Part shown: positions 7,848 to 15,604 of the stretch, piece by piece | Position numbering within the stretch: the first letter of the stretch is position 1 | How the letters are laid out: the number at the start of each line of letters is the position of its first letter | Assembly: GCA_964560135.1 (NCBI GenBank) | Contig: CAZLKN010000023.1 | Coordinates: 1 to 49,057, forward strand | DNA length: 49,057 bases | Origin: CAZLKN01 sp964560135 | Lineage (GTDB): Bacteria; Actinomycetota; JAICYB01 | Reading direction: 5' to 3' | Translations under genes and position numbers: made by a program | The notes under the pieces: generated by a model | Database searches by the model: none | What the model was told of the DNA's origin: nothing | Seen by the model: only the letters and a program-made list of their open reading frames with translations

Positions 7848-9545
7848 ATGGCTGACAGCAAGAAGCAGGTTCAAGACGAGGGGCTGGGTGACATCCTCGT
7901 CGCGCGCAAGCTCCTGACGGCGAAGCAGGTGGAGCGGGTCGCCGGCCGGCAGGAAGAGACCGGGCGGGATTTCGTGGCCGTGCTGCTGGAGACGGGCCTG
8001 GCCACCGACGGCGTTCTGAAGGTTCTGGCAGAACGGGAGGGCCTCAACGTCATCGATCTCTCGGAGCGGGAGCCGGATCCGTCCGCCGCGACCCTGATCG
8101 AGGGAAGCGTCGCCCGCAGGCTGGGTGTCCTCCCCGTCGGATTCCAGGGAGACCGCCTCCTTCTGGCGATGGCCGATCCCTCCCGCACGGATGCCCTGGA
8201 CGAAGTCGCCTCCCTCACCGGGCTCGTCGTCGAGCCGGCGGTAGCGAGCCGATCGGCGATCGGACGCGCGATCGAGGAGATCTACGGCACAGGCGAGGCC
8301 CCCGAGCTGGAGCTGTCCGCTCCGGCGGACCCGGGCGGAGAGGGCGACGACTCGGAGTTCGGGATCGGCAAGGACACCGAGGTCCGCCGGGTCGGTCAGC
8401 GTCTCGGGGTATCCGACGACCTGGTCGCCGTCGACATCCACGAGCTCCTCGAGCAGGTGCTGGTCCAGGGCGCCTCCGACCTCCACCTCACGGCCGGGAT
8501 TCCTCCCACGATCCGTCTGAACGGCGACCTCCAACCGATGACGCAGTTCCCGGCGCTGGAGGCGGACGATCTCCAGGGTGTGATCTACGGCATCCTCACA
8601 CAGAAGCAGCGGGAGAAGTTCGAGAACGAGCTCGAGCTCGACTTCTCCTACTCCCTTCCCGGCAAGGCGCGGTTCCGTGTGAACATCTACCGGCAACGCA
8701 ACGCGGTGGGCGCGGCGTTCCGGCTGATCCCCTTCGAGATCCTGCCCGTGGAGAAGCTCGGTCTGCCCGCGCGGGTGGGCGAGTTCGCCAAGCTCCCGCG
8801 TGGCCTGATCGTGGTCACGGGTCCGACGGGATCGGGGAAGTCCACGACGCTGGCCTCGATCGTCGACATCGTGAACCGAGAACGGCCGGTCCACATCATG
8901 ACCATCGAGGATCCGATCGAGTTCCTCCACAGCCACAAGCAGTCCGTCGTGAACCAGCGCGAGGTCGGAGCCGACACCCACAGCTTCGCCCAGGCGCTCA
9001 AGCACGTGCTCCGGCAGGACCCGGACGTGATCCTCGTCGGTGAGATGCGGGATCTGGAGACGATCCACATGGCCATCACGGCGGCAGAGACCGGACACCT
9101 CGTCTTCGGCACCCTGCATACCCAGGACGCTCCGCAGACCATCGACCGGATCATCGACGTCTTCCCGCCGCACCAGCAGTCGCAGGTCCGCGTGCAACTC
9201 GCGGGCTCGCTCATGGGAGTGGTGGCCCAGCAGCTCCTGCCCACCAGGGACGGCGAGGGCCGTGCGGCCGCGTGCGAGCTGCTGGTGGTCACCCCGGCCG
9301 TGCGCAACCTGATCCGTGAGGGCAAGACGCACCAGATCTACTCGTCCATCCAGTCCGGTGGACAGTTCGGCATGCGCACGATGGACACCGCACTCGCCGA
9401 GCTTGTGAACGGCGGCAAGGTGGCGTTCGAAGCCGCTCGAGAGAAGTGCCATAACCTGGAGGAGTTCACCCGCATCGCCGGGGGCGGAGCGGGCGGCGCC
9501 GCAGCGGGTGGCGGTTCGGGGGCCAAGGCCCGGGTCGTGGGTTAG
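7848..9545 (+). CDS. pilT: PilT-type retraction ATPase with an extra N-terminal GspE_N-like domain
   Basis: The 565-aa protein is much longer than a standard PilT of about 350 aa. Residues 200-540 are a PilT motor: ASDLHLTAGIPPTIRLNG, Walker A GPTGSGKST (325-333), Asp-box MTIEDPIEF, DPDVILVGEMRD, GTLHTQD and the late GMRTMDTALAELV block of PilT. No tetracysteine is present. Residues 10-150 resemble the GspE_N/MshEN domain seen in PilB (GLGDILVARKLLTAKQVERV and the second helical repeat), followed by an acidic linker at 155-185. It should drive pilus disassembly and twitching or DNA uptake. The C-terminus is a Gly/Ala-rich tail. It could have arisen from domain fusion or PilB N-terminal transfer. 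Confidence 0.92.
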   Translation: MADSKKQVQDEGLGDILVARKLLTAKQVERVAGRQEETGRDFVAVLLETGLATDGVLKVLAEREGLNVIDLSEREPDPSAATLIEGSVARRLGVLPVGFQGDRLLLAMADPSRTDALDEVASLTGLVVEPAVASRSAIGRAIEEIYGTGEAPELELSAPADPGGEGDDSEFGIGKDTEVRRVGQRLGVSDDLVAVDIHELLEQVLVQGASDLHLTAGIPPTIRLNGDLQPMTQFPALEADDLQGVIYGILTQKQREKFENELELDFSYSLPGKARFRVNIYRQRNAVGAAFRLIPFEILPVEKLGLPARVGEFAKLPRGLIVVTGPTGSGKSTTLASIVDIVNRERPVHIMTIEDPIEFLHSHKQSVVNQREVGADTHSFAQALKHVLRQDPDVILVGEMRDLETIHMAITAAETGHLVFGTLHTQDAPQTIDRIIDVFPPHQQSQVRVQLAGSLMGVVAQQLLPTRDGEGRAAACELLVVTPAVRNLIREGKTHQIYSSIQSGGQFGMRTMDTALAELVNGGKVAFEAAREKCHNLEEFTRIAGGGAGGAAAGGGSGAKARVVG

Positions 9546-9571
9546 GGATGTAACGGAGGGATCGAACAGCG

Positions 9572-10789
9572 ATGGCGGAGTTCAGCTACAAGGTCAGAGA
9601 CGCCCGGGGACAGTCACGCACGGGTGTCCTCGAGGCCGACAACGAGTCGATGGCCGTCCAGCGCCTGCGCGAGCAGGGTTGGGTGCCCATCGACCTGAAC
9701 GAGAAGAAGACCGGCGGGTTCAACACCGAGCTCAAGATCCCCGGCCTGAGCGACCGGATCGGGCTGAAGGACGTCGCCGTCGCGTCGCGACAGCTCGCGA
9801 CGATGATCAACTCCGGCCTCCCGCTCCTGCGCGCCCTGACGGTGCTGGCGGAGCAGACCGAGTCGAAGCCACTGGCGAAGGTCTGGGTGGAGGTCCGCAA
9901 CGACGTGCAGGTCGGACGCTCCTTCTCGGATTCGCTCGCCAAGCACCCGAAGGCGTTCAACAAGCTGTACGTGGCCATGGTGCGGGCCGGGGAGGCCGGC
10001 GGTGTGCTCGACGACGTCCTCCTGCGTGTCGCCGACACCTTCGAGAAGCAGGTGGCGCTGCGCAACAAGGTCAAGTCGGCCATGACCTACCCGGTGATGG
10101 TCGCGGCCATGGTGATGCTGATCCTCGTGGCGATCCTGCTGTTCGTCGTCCCGACCTTCGAGACCCTGTACGCCGATCTCGGTGGCGTGCTTCCCCTCCC
10201 GACGCGGATCCTGTTGGTTCTGAGCGTCATCCTGAAGCGCTTCCTCCCGCTGGTGTTCGTCGGGATAGGGGTCTTCGCGTTCCTCCTGCGGCGCTTCGTC
10301 TCCACGGAGAACGGCCGGACGGCCTTCGACCACTTCAAGCTCAAGGTCCCGATCTTCGGGGAGTTGTTCCGCAAGGTCGCGATGTCGCGCTTCTCGCGGA
10401 CGCTGGGGGCGCTGCTGCGCTCGGGGGTCCCCGTGCTCCAGAGCATCGAGATCACCCAGGAGACCGTTGGGAACAACGTGGTGGCCAAGGCGCTCGGAGA
10501 GGTTCACGCCTCGGTCCGGGAGGGCGAGACCCTGGCCAAGCCGCTCGAGAAGCACAAGGTATTCCCACCGATGGTGGTGCAGATGCTGGCGGTGGGTGAG
10601 GAGACCGGGGCGGTGGACACGATGCTCGAGAAGGTCGCCGACTTCTACGACTCGGAGGTCGATGCGACCGTGGAAGCCCTGACCTCCCTGATCGAGCCGC
10701 TGCTGATCGCTCTGCTCGGCGGCGTGGTCGGCGGGATCCTCATCTCGCTGTACCTGCCGATGTTCCGCCTGATTGAGCTGATCCAGTAG
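9572..10789 (+). CDS. pilC: Type IV pilus inner-membrane platform protein PilC
   Basis: The 405-aa polytopic protein couples the PilB and PilT motors to pilin assembly. It has two T2SSF domains in tandem: the first around residues 68-190 (VASRQLATMINSGLPLLRAL, VRAGEAGGVLDDVL), the second around 270-395 (FSRTLGALLRSGVPVLQSIE, LAVGEETGAVDTMLEKVADFYD), each followed by hydrophobic helices; the protein ends in GGVVGGILISLYLPMF. The start at 9572 follows a GGAGG site. It is third in the pilB-pilT-pilC operon and is followed by a strong hairpin that probably reduces read-through to pilA. Confidence 0.96.
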   Translation: MAEFSYKVRDARGQSRTGVLEADNESMAVQRLREQGWVPIDLNEKKTGGFNTELKIPGLSDRIGLKDVAVASRQLATMINSGLPLLRALTVLAEQTESKPLAKVWVEVRNDVQVGRSFSDSLAKHPKAFNKLYVAMVRAGEAGGVLDDVLLRVADTFEKQVALRNKVKSAMTYPVMVAAMVMLILVAILLFVVPTFETLYADLGGVLPLPTRILLVLSVILKRFLPLVFVGIGVFAFLLRRFVSTENGRTAFDHFKLKVPIFGELFRKVAMSRFSRTLGALLRSGVPVLQSIEITQETVGNNVVAKALGEVHASVREGETLAKPLEKHKVFPPMVVQMLAVGEETGAVDTMLEKVADFYDSEVDATVEALTSLIEPLLIALLGGVVGGILISLYLPMFRLIELIQ

Positions 10790-10792
10790 CCG

Positions 10793-10824
10793 CCCACCTG
10801 GGGGAAGGCCATCCCCCAGGTGGG
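10793..10824 (+). terminator. 13-bp perfect hairpin after pilC
   Basis: CCCACCTGGGGGA and TCCCCCAGGTGGG pair perfectly over 13 bp with a 6-nt loop, starting 4 nt after the pilC stop. There is no T-tract behind it, as is common for actinobacterial terminators. It likely separates the motor operon from the pilin genes. Confidence 0.7.
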
Positions 10825-10857
10825 GGTCACCCCCCGAATCGCCCGAATGGGGACGAA

Positions 10858-10942
10858 GTTCTTTCAAGTTTCCCCCATCTGGGGCTCAAGAACCTGCGAA
10901 CCGCGCCGATACCAGAGGGGAAGCGTCGCAACCAAGCGACGC
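10858..10942 (+). promoter_or_regulatory. Structured leader upstream of the first pilin gene
   Basis: Two further inverted repeats lie between the pilC terminator and pilA. The first (10858-10893) pairs GTTCTT with AAGAAC around an inner CCCC/GGGG stem. The second (10923-10942) is a perfect 7-bp GCGTCGC/GCGACGC stem with a 6-nt loop, ending 12 nt before the pilA Shine-Dalgarno AAAGGAGG. They could stabilise the pilin mRNA or act as protein-binding sites. No confident -10/-35 pair was found here, so the pilA start site is unresolved. Confidence 0.4.
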
Positions 10943-10970
10943 GCACTGCGAACGAAAGGAGGTGTATCGC

Positions 10971-11453
10971 ATGCAGTGGATTTCGAACCGTATGCAGCGG
11001 GACCGGGAGGATGGGTTCACCCTCATCGAGCTGATGGTCGTTGTCCTCATCATCGCCATCTTGATCGCAATCGCGATCCCGACCTTCCTCGGGGCCCGTG
11101 AGCGTGCACAGGACCGTGCAGCGCAGTCGAGTCTCCGCAACGGCCTCACAGGAGCAAAGGTGATCTTCACCGACAGTGAGGACTACGGAGATGCGAACGT
11201 GACTGCCCTCCAGGCGGCAGAACCGAGCCTGGAGTTCACCGAGGCTGAAAGCACCGACCAGAACATGGTCTCGGTCAGCTCTTCGGCTTCTAATCTGTTC
11301 GGCGCTGCCGCTCTGAGCAACTCCGGGAAGTGCTTCTTCATCAAGGACAACACGCAGGGGCCGGGCACCACGTATGGCGTGGAAGACCCGTCCGCGACGT
11401 GTACCGGAGCTAATGCTCTTTCGGGCACGACGGCGGATGACGACAGCTGGTAG
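10971..11453 (+). CDS. pilA: Type IV pilin, major-type (copy 1)
   Basis: The 160-aa prepilin has a 15-residue charged leader ending in G, then FTLIELMVVVLIIAIL, the class III cleavage and N-methylation signal with Glu at +5. The hydrophobic helix is followed by an amphipathic segment (FLGARERAQDRAAQSSLR) and a small globular domain with two cysteines (KCFFIKD and ATCTG) likely forming the D-region disulfide. The ATG at 10971 is preferred to GTG 10962 because AAAGGAGG lies 8 nt upstream of it. The strong ribosome site, flanking terminators and structured leader suggest the highly expressed pilus subunit. Copy 2 follows 127 bp downstream. Confidence 0.95.
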   Translation: MQWISNRMQRDREDGFTLIELMVVVLIIAILIAIAIPTFLGARERAQDRAAQSSLRNGLTGAKVIFTDSEDYGDANVTALQAAEPSLEFTEAESTDQNMVSVSSSASNLFGAAALSNSGKCFFIKDNTQGPGTTYGVEDPSATCTGANALSGTTADDDSW

Positions 11454-11479
11454 GAGTCTGCCTGCCATATCGCATCTTG

Positions 11480-11507
11480 GGCGGCGGGGGCGAAAGCCCC
11501 CGCCGCC
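11480..11507 (+). terminator. Strong GC hairpin after the first pilin
   Basis: A perfect 12-bp stem, GGCGGCGGGGGC/GCCCCCGCCGCC, closes a GAAA tetraloop 26 nt after the pilin stop and is followed by a weakly T-containing stretch. It is the clearest intrinsic terminator in the window and would let pilA be made from its own abundant transcript. Confidence 0.85.
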
Positions 11508-11580
11508 GTCGTTCCTCCAACGCCTCACGAGCAGAGGTGTGTAGGCTTCGACTTCACAGGGGGTGGAGGTCGAGGCGGTC

Positions 11581-12066
11581 ATGACGCACGAGTGGATCGG
11601 ACACGAGCGGGGATTGAGTCTCGTCGAGCTACTCGTGGTTGTGTTGGTTGTCACCATCCTGGTCGCGATCTCCATCCCGGTCTTCCTGGGAGCGCAGCAG
11701 CGGACGCGGGATCGGGCAGCCCAATCCATGGCTCGGATGGCACTCGTGGCAGCGAAGACGATCTTCCAGACCGACGAGGACTTCACTGCGGCTACGGTCA
11801 CGCGACTCAAGGAAGCCGAACCGGGGCTCACCTTTCTTGCGGAAGCCATCCCCAGCTCCGGCCCGAATCAGGTGAGCACCGGGGTTCCAAGTGCCGAGGA
11901 GTTCGTGGCTGCGGTCTTCAGCCTTGCGGGCCGCTGCTTCTACATTCGGGATCTGGCCGTACCCGTCGCCGGAGGCGGAACAAGCTTCGGTGTGCGGGAT
12001 CCCTCGCAGGGCCCCGACTGCCTGGCGGCAGACACGGCGGACATCACGTTCCAGGAGCGTTGGTAG
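11581..12066 (+). CDS. Type IV pilin, tandem paralogue (copy 2)
   Basis: The 161-aa prepilin has an 11-residue leader ending ERG, then LSLVELLVVVLVVTILVAIS; the +1 residue is Leu rather than Phe, and +5 is Glu. It shares with copy 1 the FLGA..R..DRAAQS amphipathic start, K.IF..DEDF, V..L..AEP.L.F, the .GRCFYIRD cysteine and a GVRDPS..PDC loop, so the two are duplicates that have diverged. ATG 11581 is used; GGAGG lies 11 nt upstream, slightly far, and GTG 11563 in frame is possible. Its last 23 bp overlap the end of the convergent Wzy_C-like gene. It may be a minor or alternative subunit. Confidence 0.9.
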   Translation: MTHEWIGHERGLSLVELLVVVLVVTILVAISIPVFLGAQQRTRDRAAQSMARMALVAAKTIFQTDEDFTAATVTRLKEAEPGLTFLAEAIPSSGPNQVSTGVPSAEEFVAAVFSLAGRCFYIRDLAVPVAGGGTSFGVRDPSQGPDCLAADTADITFQERW

Positions 12067-13768
12067 CCTCCGCTTGACGGATGATCCTGCGGGCGGCCCG
12101 CGACGGGCGCACGTCCTCCGCTCGTCGCGCGAGCTCCACCGCGGAGCCCCGATCTCCACGTTCGAGCGCCAGGCGAGCTGCGGCGAGGAGCGCGGTGGGA
12201 TCGTTGGGGAAGATCCGCAGGTGCTCTCGCACCCAGCGCTCGGCCCGGACGTGGTCTTCGAGCATCGATTCGACGCTTGCGGCCGTCAATCGAACGCCCG
12301 GATGCCAGGAGTGCTGCTCGACGGCGGTCCTCGCGATGCTGCGGGCCCCCGCAGCGGCCCCCGGGATCCGCGAGCGGGCGTCGACCGCGAGGTGCAGTGC
12401 GAGCGCGTGCCGGGCCGAGAGCCGGAGTGGCTCGAGGGTCAGGGACGTCCGCAGTGCCGCTTCGGAGGCGTAGGTGCGGCCGTACTGCTCCGCCGTGGAT
12501 GCCCCGAGGCGGACGAGCGAGAGCACGAGCAGCAGTGCCACCGGCAGTACGAGCCACCGCCCCGAGCACCGCACACGGTGGACCGCTGGTCCCGTGACCA
12601 GGAGGCCGGCCAGCAGGAACGCGAGGGGCGTGAGGGGAACCGAGAGCGGCTGGAGGAGGTGGTAGCCGCCGAGCGCCGCGACCGCGCCCAGCGCCCAACT
12701 CCGTGCGGGCGGTGCGCGGAACCCCCGCAGGAGGACGGTACCGAGGAGGGAGAGGAGGGCGAGGAAGCCCGTCACGCCGGTGGTCGTGAGGCTCTCCACG
12801 GCCACGTTGTGCGGGTCGCCCCAGCCCCGATTGACCGCGCCGCGGAACTCCGATGGCGTGCCGGACGACAGGAACGCTCCCCACCCCGTGGCCGGGCCCC
12901 AGCCGAGGACGGGGCGCTCGGCGGCTCCCCTGAGATAGGCGGACCAGGCGTAGAGTCGGGACCTGTCCGACGTGCCTTCCAGGACCCGGGCGAAGCCACG
13001 GACCGGGGACACGCGATCCGGTACCAGGCCCGATGCCTCCACCCCCGCCCACAGGAGGAAGGTTCCGACCAGCGGCAGCACCACGAAGGTGACCGAGCGA
13101 ACGCCCGAACGGGACCGTACGAACACGATGACCAGGCCGATGATGATGCCGATCCACCCTCCCCGGTTGGCCGAGAGCGAGAGCCCGGAGCCGAGAACGA
13201 CGAGGCTCGCGACCAACCGTGGGGAGGGACCCATGGTGGCAGCGGCGGCGATCACGGCCACGGCCATGACCGCGCCAAGTGCCACGGGCTGGCCGAGCAG
13301 GGAACCGCGGGCCCCCAGGTCGAAGGTTCCGATCGAGATCGGCACGAACCGCTGGAGGACGGCGACCGCCGCGATCACGAGACCGGCCCCCACCAGCCAC
13401 CCGGGGATCCGGGCGGCCAGCTCCTCGGGCACGGTGGAGCCGGCAAGGAGGAGCACCCCGCAGGCGACGAACACCAGCAGGCCCACACCCTGGTTCTCGG
13501 CCCCCATGAGGCTCCAGTAGGGGTCGACGCTGAAGGCGGTGGCCAGCGTGACGGCTCCCAGCCACAGGCCCGTCACGATCGTGAGGGTCCGGTCGGCGTG
13601 CAGGCCGCTGCGGGCGATCAGAAGCGTCCCGAGGAGCAGCACCACGAGCTTCGCGTCGGCGAACGGAGCTGTGGACGCCGGGAGGAATGCCACGAGGACC
13701 CCGACGGTGACCAGGAACAGGCCCGCCTCCAGGGTCGCAGGGGGGCGTGCCGGGACTGCCTCGGTCAT
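12044..13768 (-). CDS. Wzy_C/O-antigen-ligase-like polytopic membrane protein with TPR tail
   Basis: The 574-aa protein has about a dozen hydrophobic segments (15-430) and belongs to the WaaL/Wzy/PglL O-antigen ligase-like superfamily. Typical marks are SANRGGW (200-205) and the long periplasmic-type loop with VLGWGPATGW (288-296) and GDPHNVAVESLTTTGVTGF, where H320 aligns with the essential histidine of WaaL. The last 140 residues look like TPR helices (DPTALLAAARLALERGD). Members move a lipid-linked glycan to lipid A, to a growing polymer or, in PglL/TfpO, to pilin serines. Its place between pilin genes favours pilin O-glycosylation, but polysaccharide polymerase remains possible. It is the only minus-strand gene inside the pilus locus; GGAGG precedes the ATG. 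Confidence 0.75.
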   Translation of the reverse strand: MTEAVPARPPATLEAGLFLVTVGVLVAFLPASTAPFADAKLVVLLLGTLLIARSGLHADRTLTIVTGLWLGAVTLATAFSVDPYWSLMGAENQGVGLLVFVACGVLLLAGSTVPEELAARIPGWLVGAGLVIAAVAVLQRFVPISIGTFDLGARGSLLGQPVALGAVMAVAVIAAAATMGPSPRLVASLVVLGSGLSLSANRGGWIGIIIGLVIVFVRSRSGVRSVTFVVLPLVGTFLLWAGVEASGLVPDRVSPVRGFARVLEGTSDRSRLYAWSAYLRGAAERPVLGWGPATGWGAFLSSGTPSEFRGAVNRGWGDPHNVAVESLTTTGVTGFLALLSLLGTVLLRGFRAPPARSWALGAVAALGGYHLLQPLSVPLTPLAFLLAGLLVTGPAVHRVRCSGRWLVLPVALLLVLSLVRLGASTAEQYGRTYASEAALRTSLTLEPLRLSARHALALHLAVDARSRIPGAAAGARSIARTAVEQHSWHPGVRLTAASVESMLEDHVRAERWVREHLRIFPNDPTALLAAARLALERGDRGSAVELARRAEDVRPSRAARRIIRQAEATNAPGT

Positions 13769-13870
13769 CCGGCCTCCGTCCGCTTCTCCTCAAGAAGGCG
13801 CCGTCCGGCGCCGATGCATGGTAACGGGCGACGTCCCACCTCGCCCGTATCCATCGGAGGAAGGGAAGCG

Positions 13871-14392
13871 ATGCATCACGAGGCCCATCCCGAGGCAGGG
13901 TTCAGCCTCACGGAGCTGCTGGTCGTCATCGGCCTGGTCCTGGTCGTGGTGGTGGCCGCCCTCAACGTGCTCGACTCGGGGATGCGGGCCGAGCGCGGCC
14001 AGCGGGCCCGGGCGGACACGCTCGAGGACACACGGACGGGCATGAACCGCCTGACGAAGGAGCTGCGGCAGGCGCTCAGCGTGTCCACTACCTCCACCCG
14101 CAGCCGGATCGAGATGCAGACCCTGGTGTCGGGGGTGGAGCACACCGTGGTCTACGACGTCGCCGACGGGAAGCTGCGCCGCGCCCTGGACGGCGGTACG
14201 GCGTCGCCCCTCGTCGCGGGCGTGGTCTCCACGTCGATCTTCTGCTACGACCCACCGATCTGCGCGGCCACCGGGCCTGACACAGCTGCTCCCTCGCTCG
14301 TGCGCGTGAGCATCGTGGCCCAGCCCCCCGTTTCCAATGCGCGCGTGATCGAACTCTCGAATGACGTGAACCTGCGCAACACTGGTGCATGA
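13871..14392 (+). CDS. Minor prepilin, PilW/GspJ-like
   Basis: The 173-aa protein begins with a 10-residue leader ending in G, then FSLTELLVVIGLVLVVVVAA, a class III prepilin signal with Glu at +5. The remainder (RMNRLTKELRQ-type helix, then beta-rich sequence with FCYDPPIC) is like PilW/GspJ minor pseudopilins that form the pilus tip. The start at 13871 follows GGAGG. Its stop overlaps the prepilin peptidase ATG as ATGA, so subunit and processing enzyme are cotranslated. The 102-bp gap upstream is a divergent region with the Wzy_C-like gene and probably holds promoters for both. Confidence 0.85.
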   Translation: MHHEAHPEAGFSLTELLVVIGLVLVVVVAALNVLDSGMRAERGQRARADTLEDTRTGMNRLTKELRQALSVSTTSTRSRIEMQTLVSGVEHTVVYDVADGKLRRALDGGTASPLVAGVVSTSIFCYDPPICAATGPDTAAPSLVRVSIVAQPPVSNARVIELSNDVNLRNTGA

Positions 14393-15177
14393 TTGGCACT
14401 GTGACCGAGCAGGCGTTGACGATGGTGCTCTTCGGGGTCCTCGGTGCGAGCGTGGGATCCTTCCTGAACGTGGTGGTCCATCGCGTGCCCCGCGGGATAT
14501 CGATCGTGCGACCGCCGTCGGCCTGCCCTGCCTGCGGCGCCCCCGTCCGCCCCCGTGACAACCTTCCCGTGGTCTCCTGGCTGCTGCTCCGGGGGCGGTG
14601 TCGCTCATGTGGTGAAGGGATCTCGGTGCGCTATCCCGTGATCGAGCTCCTCACCGCCGTGCTCTTCGTGGGGGCGGCCTGGCGCTTCGAGCGGGTCGAG
14701 GAGGCGGCCTTCGTGGCCCTCGCGTCGGCGGTGCTGGTGGCTCTGGCGTTCATCGACCTGGAGCATCGTCGCGTGCCCAACAAGATCGTCCTGCCGGCGG
14801 CGTGGGCGGCCGCCGTGTGGGTCGTGGCTGCGGCGATCGCCCACGGGGAGCCGGGACCGGCCTTCGCGTCCCTGGCGTCCGGCGCGGCCGGATTCGCGGT
14901 GCTGTTCGCGATCGCCATCGCCTCCGGCGGGATGGGGTTCGGGGACGTGAAGCTCGCGATGTTCGTCGGTCTGGTCGCCGGACGTCTCGGGTGGGAGGCG
15001 TTCGCCCTGTCGCTGTTCGCGGGGTTCGTCGCCGGCGGGCTCGTGGCGCTGGGACTGCTGCTCTCCGGCCGCCGGGGCCGGAAGGACGCGATCCCCTTCG
15101 CGCCGATGCTCTGCCTGGGGGCGTTGGTGGGATTGTTCGCCGGTGTCGGTCCGGTTCGTGCATGGTTGGGGTTTTGA
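14389..15177 (+). CDS. pilD: Prepilin peptidase / N-methyltransferase
   Basis: The 262-aa membrane aspartyl protease cleaves the leaders of the three prepilins in this locus and methylates the new N-terminus. It keeps the bifunctional architecture: cytoplasmic zinc-type cysteines C46, C49, C71 and C74 in a PACGAPVRPRDNLP / CRSCGEGIS loop, and the two catalytic aspartates D123 (FIDLEHRRVPN) and D186 (GMGFGDVKL). Eight hydrophobic segments are seen. M. tuberculosis is remembered to keep a prepilin-peptidase homologue (Rv2551c) at the same place between aroE and aroC, although it has lost the pilus genes. Confidence 0.95.
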   Translation: MIGTVTEQALTMVLFGVLGASVGSFLNVVVHRVPRGISIVRPPSACPACGAPVRPRDNLPVVSWLLLRGRCRSCGEGISVRYPVIELLTAVLFVGAAWRFERVEEAAFVALASAVLVALAFIDLEHRRVPNKIVLPAAWAAAVWVVAAAIAHGEPGPAFASLASGAAGFAVLFAIAIASGGMGFGDVKLAMFVGLVAGRLGWEAFALSLFAGFVAGGLVALGLLLSGRRGRKDAIPFAPMLCLGALVGLFAGVGPVRAWLGF

Positions 15178-15192
15178 CGCAACCTGCACATA

Positions 15193-15221
15193 TTGACACC
15201 CTGAGTGGCTGTCGTTACGGT
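15193..15221 (+). promoter_or_regulatory. Promoter for the HTH gene and possibly pilMNO
   Basis: A consensus TTGACA (15193-15198) and TACGGT (15216-15221, TANNNT) are separated by 17 bp. Transcription would start near 15228, giving a leader of about 97 nt before the HTH ATG. It is one of the two best-formed promoters in the window. Confidence 0.75.
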
Positions 15222-15324
15222 TATTAGCCTCAGTGGTCGGAGTGACGTGTTGTGTCTCATTGAGCTAGATGAGCCGATGCCCGGCCGGTGGAGCGGCGGA
15301 GTACTCGAGAGCGGAGGATCGGTG

Positions 15325-15525
15325 ATGGCTGGGGAGCCGGGCAACGTCATGGGAGAACGACTTCTGACGGTCTCGGAGGTCGCGTCGGTGATGCGGGTCT
15401 CGAACATGACCGTGTACCGGCTGATCAAGTCCGGACAGCTGAGCGCGATCCGGGTTGGGAAGAACTACCGTATCCGTGAGACGGAGGTCGACCGCTACCT
15501 CCGCGAGCGGATCGTGGGCGGATAA
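15325..15525 (+). CDS. Excisionase-family (MerR-like HTH_17) DNA-binding protein
   Basis: The 66-aa protein is almost entirely one winged HTH of the AlpA/Xis/BldC-like family: LLTVSEVASVMRVSNMTVYRLIKSG is the helix-turn-helix, and SAIRVGKNYRIRETEVDRYL is the wing and last helix. It resembles the small actinobacterial protein M. tuberculosis Rv0500A rather than a phage excisionase, and there is no integrase nearby. ATG 15325 is chosen over upstream starts because GGAGG lies 7 nt before it. It sits between prepilin peptidase and pilM with its own strong promoter, so it may regulate pilus genes; this is inference. Confidence 0.8.
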   Translation: MAGEPGNVMGERLLTVSEVASVMRVSNMTVYRLIKSGQLSAIRVGKNYRIRETEVDRYLRERIVGG

Positions 15526-15543
15526 CCGCGTCCCACATCCTTG

Positions 15544-15571
15544 CCTTTCGGCCCCCGACCGGGGACAAAGG
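15544..15571 (+). promoter_or_regulatory. Hairpin between the HTH gene and pilM
   Basis: CCTTT (15544-15548) pairs with AAAGG (15567-15571) around an inner CCCC/GGGG stem. It may be an attenuator or RNA-stability element between the HTH gene and pilM. The AGGAG site of pilM lies about 20 nt downstream. Confidence 0.3.
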
Positions 15572-15604
15572 ACGAGCCGAAGCTTCCGCTGAGCAGGAGA
15601 CGAC

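Noticed and set aside
11891..13870. Plus-strand frame continuous with the PilW-like prepilin, suggesting a giant 833-aa protein
   Set aside because: The prepilin signal and GGAGG site place the true start at 13871, and the upstream part is antisense to the Wzy_C-like gene.
15325..15525. Phage excisionase marking an integrated element
   Set aside because: No integrase, attachment repeats or phage genes are present, and the protein resembles chromosomal actinobacterial regulators.
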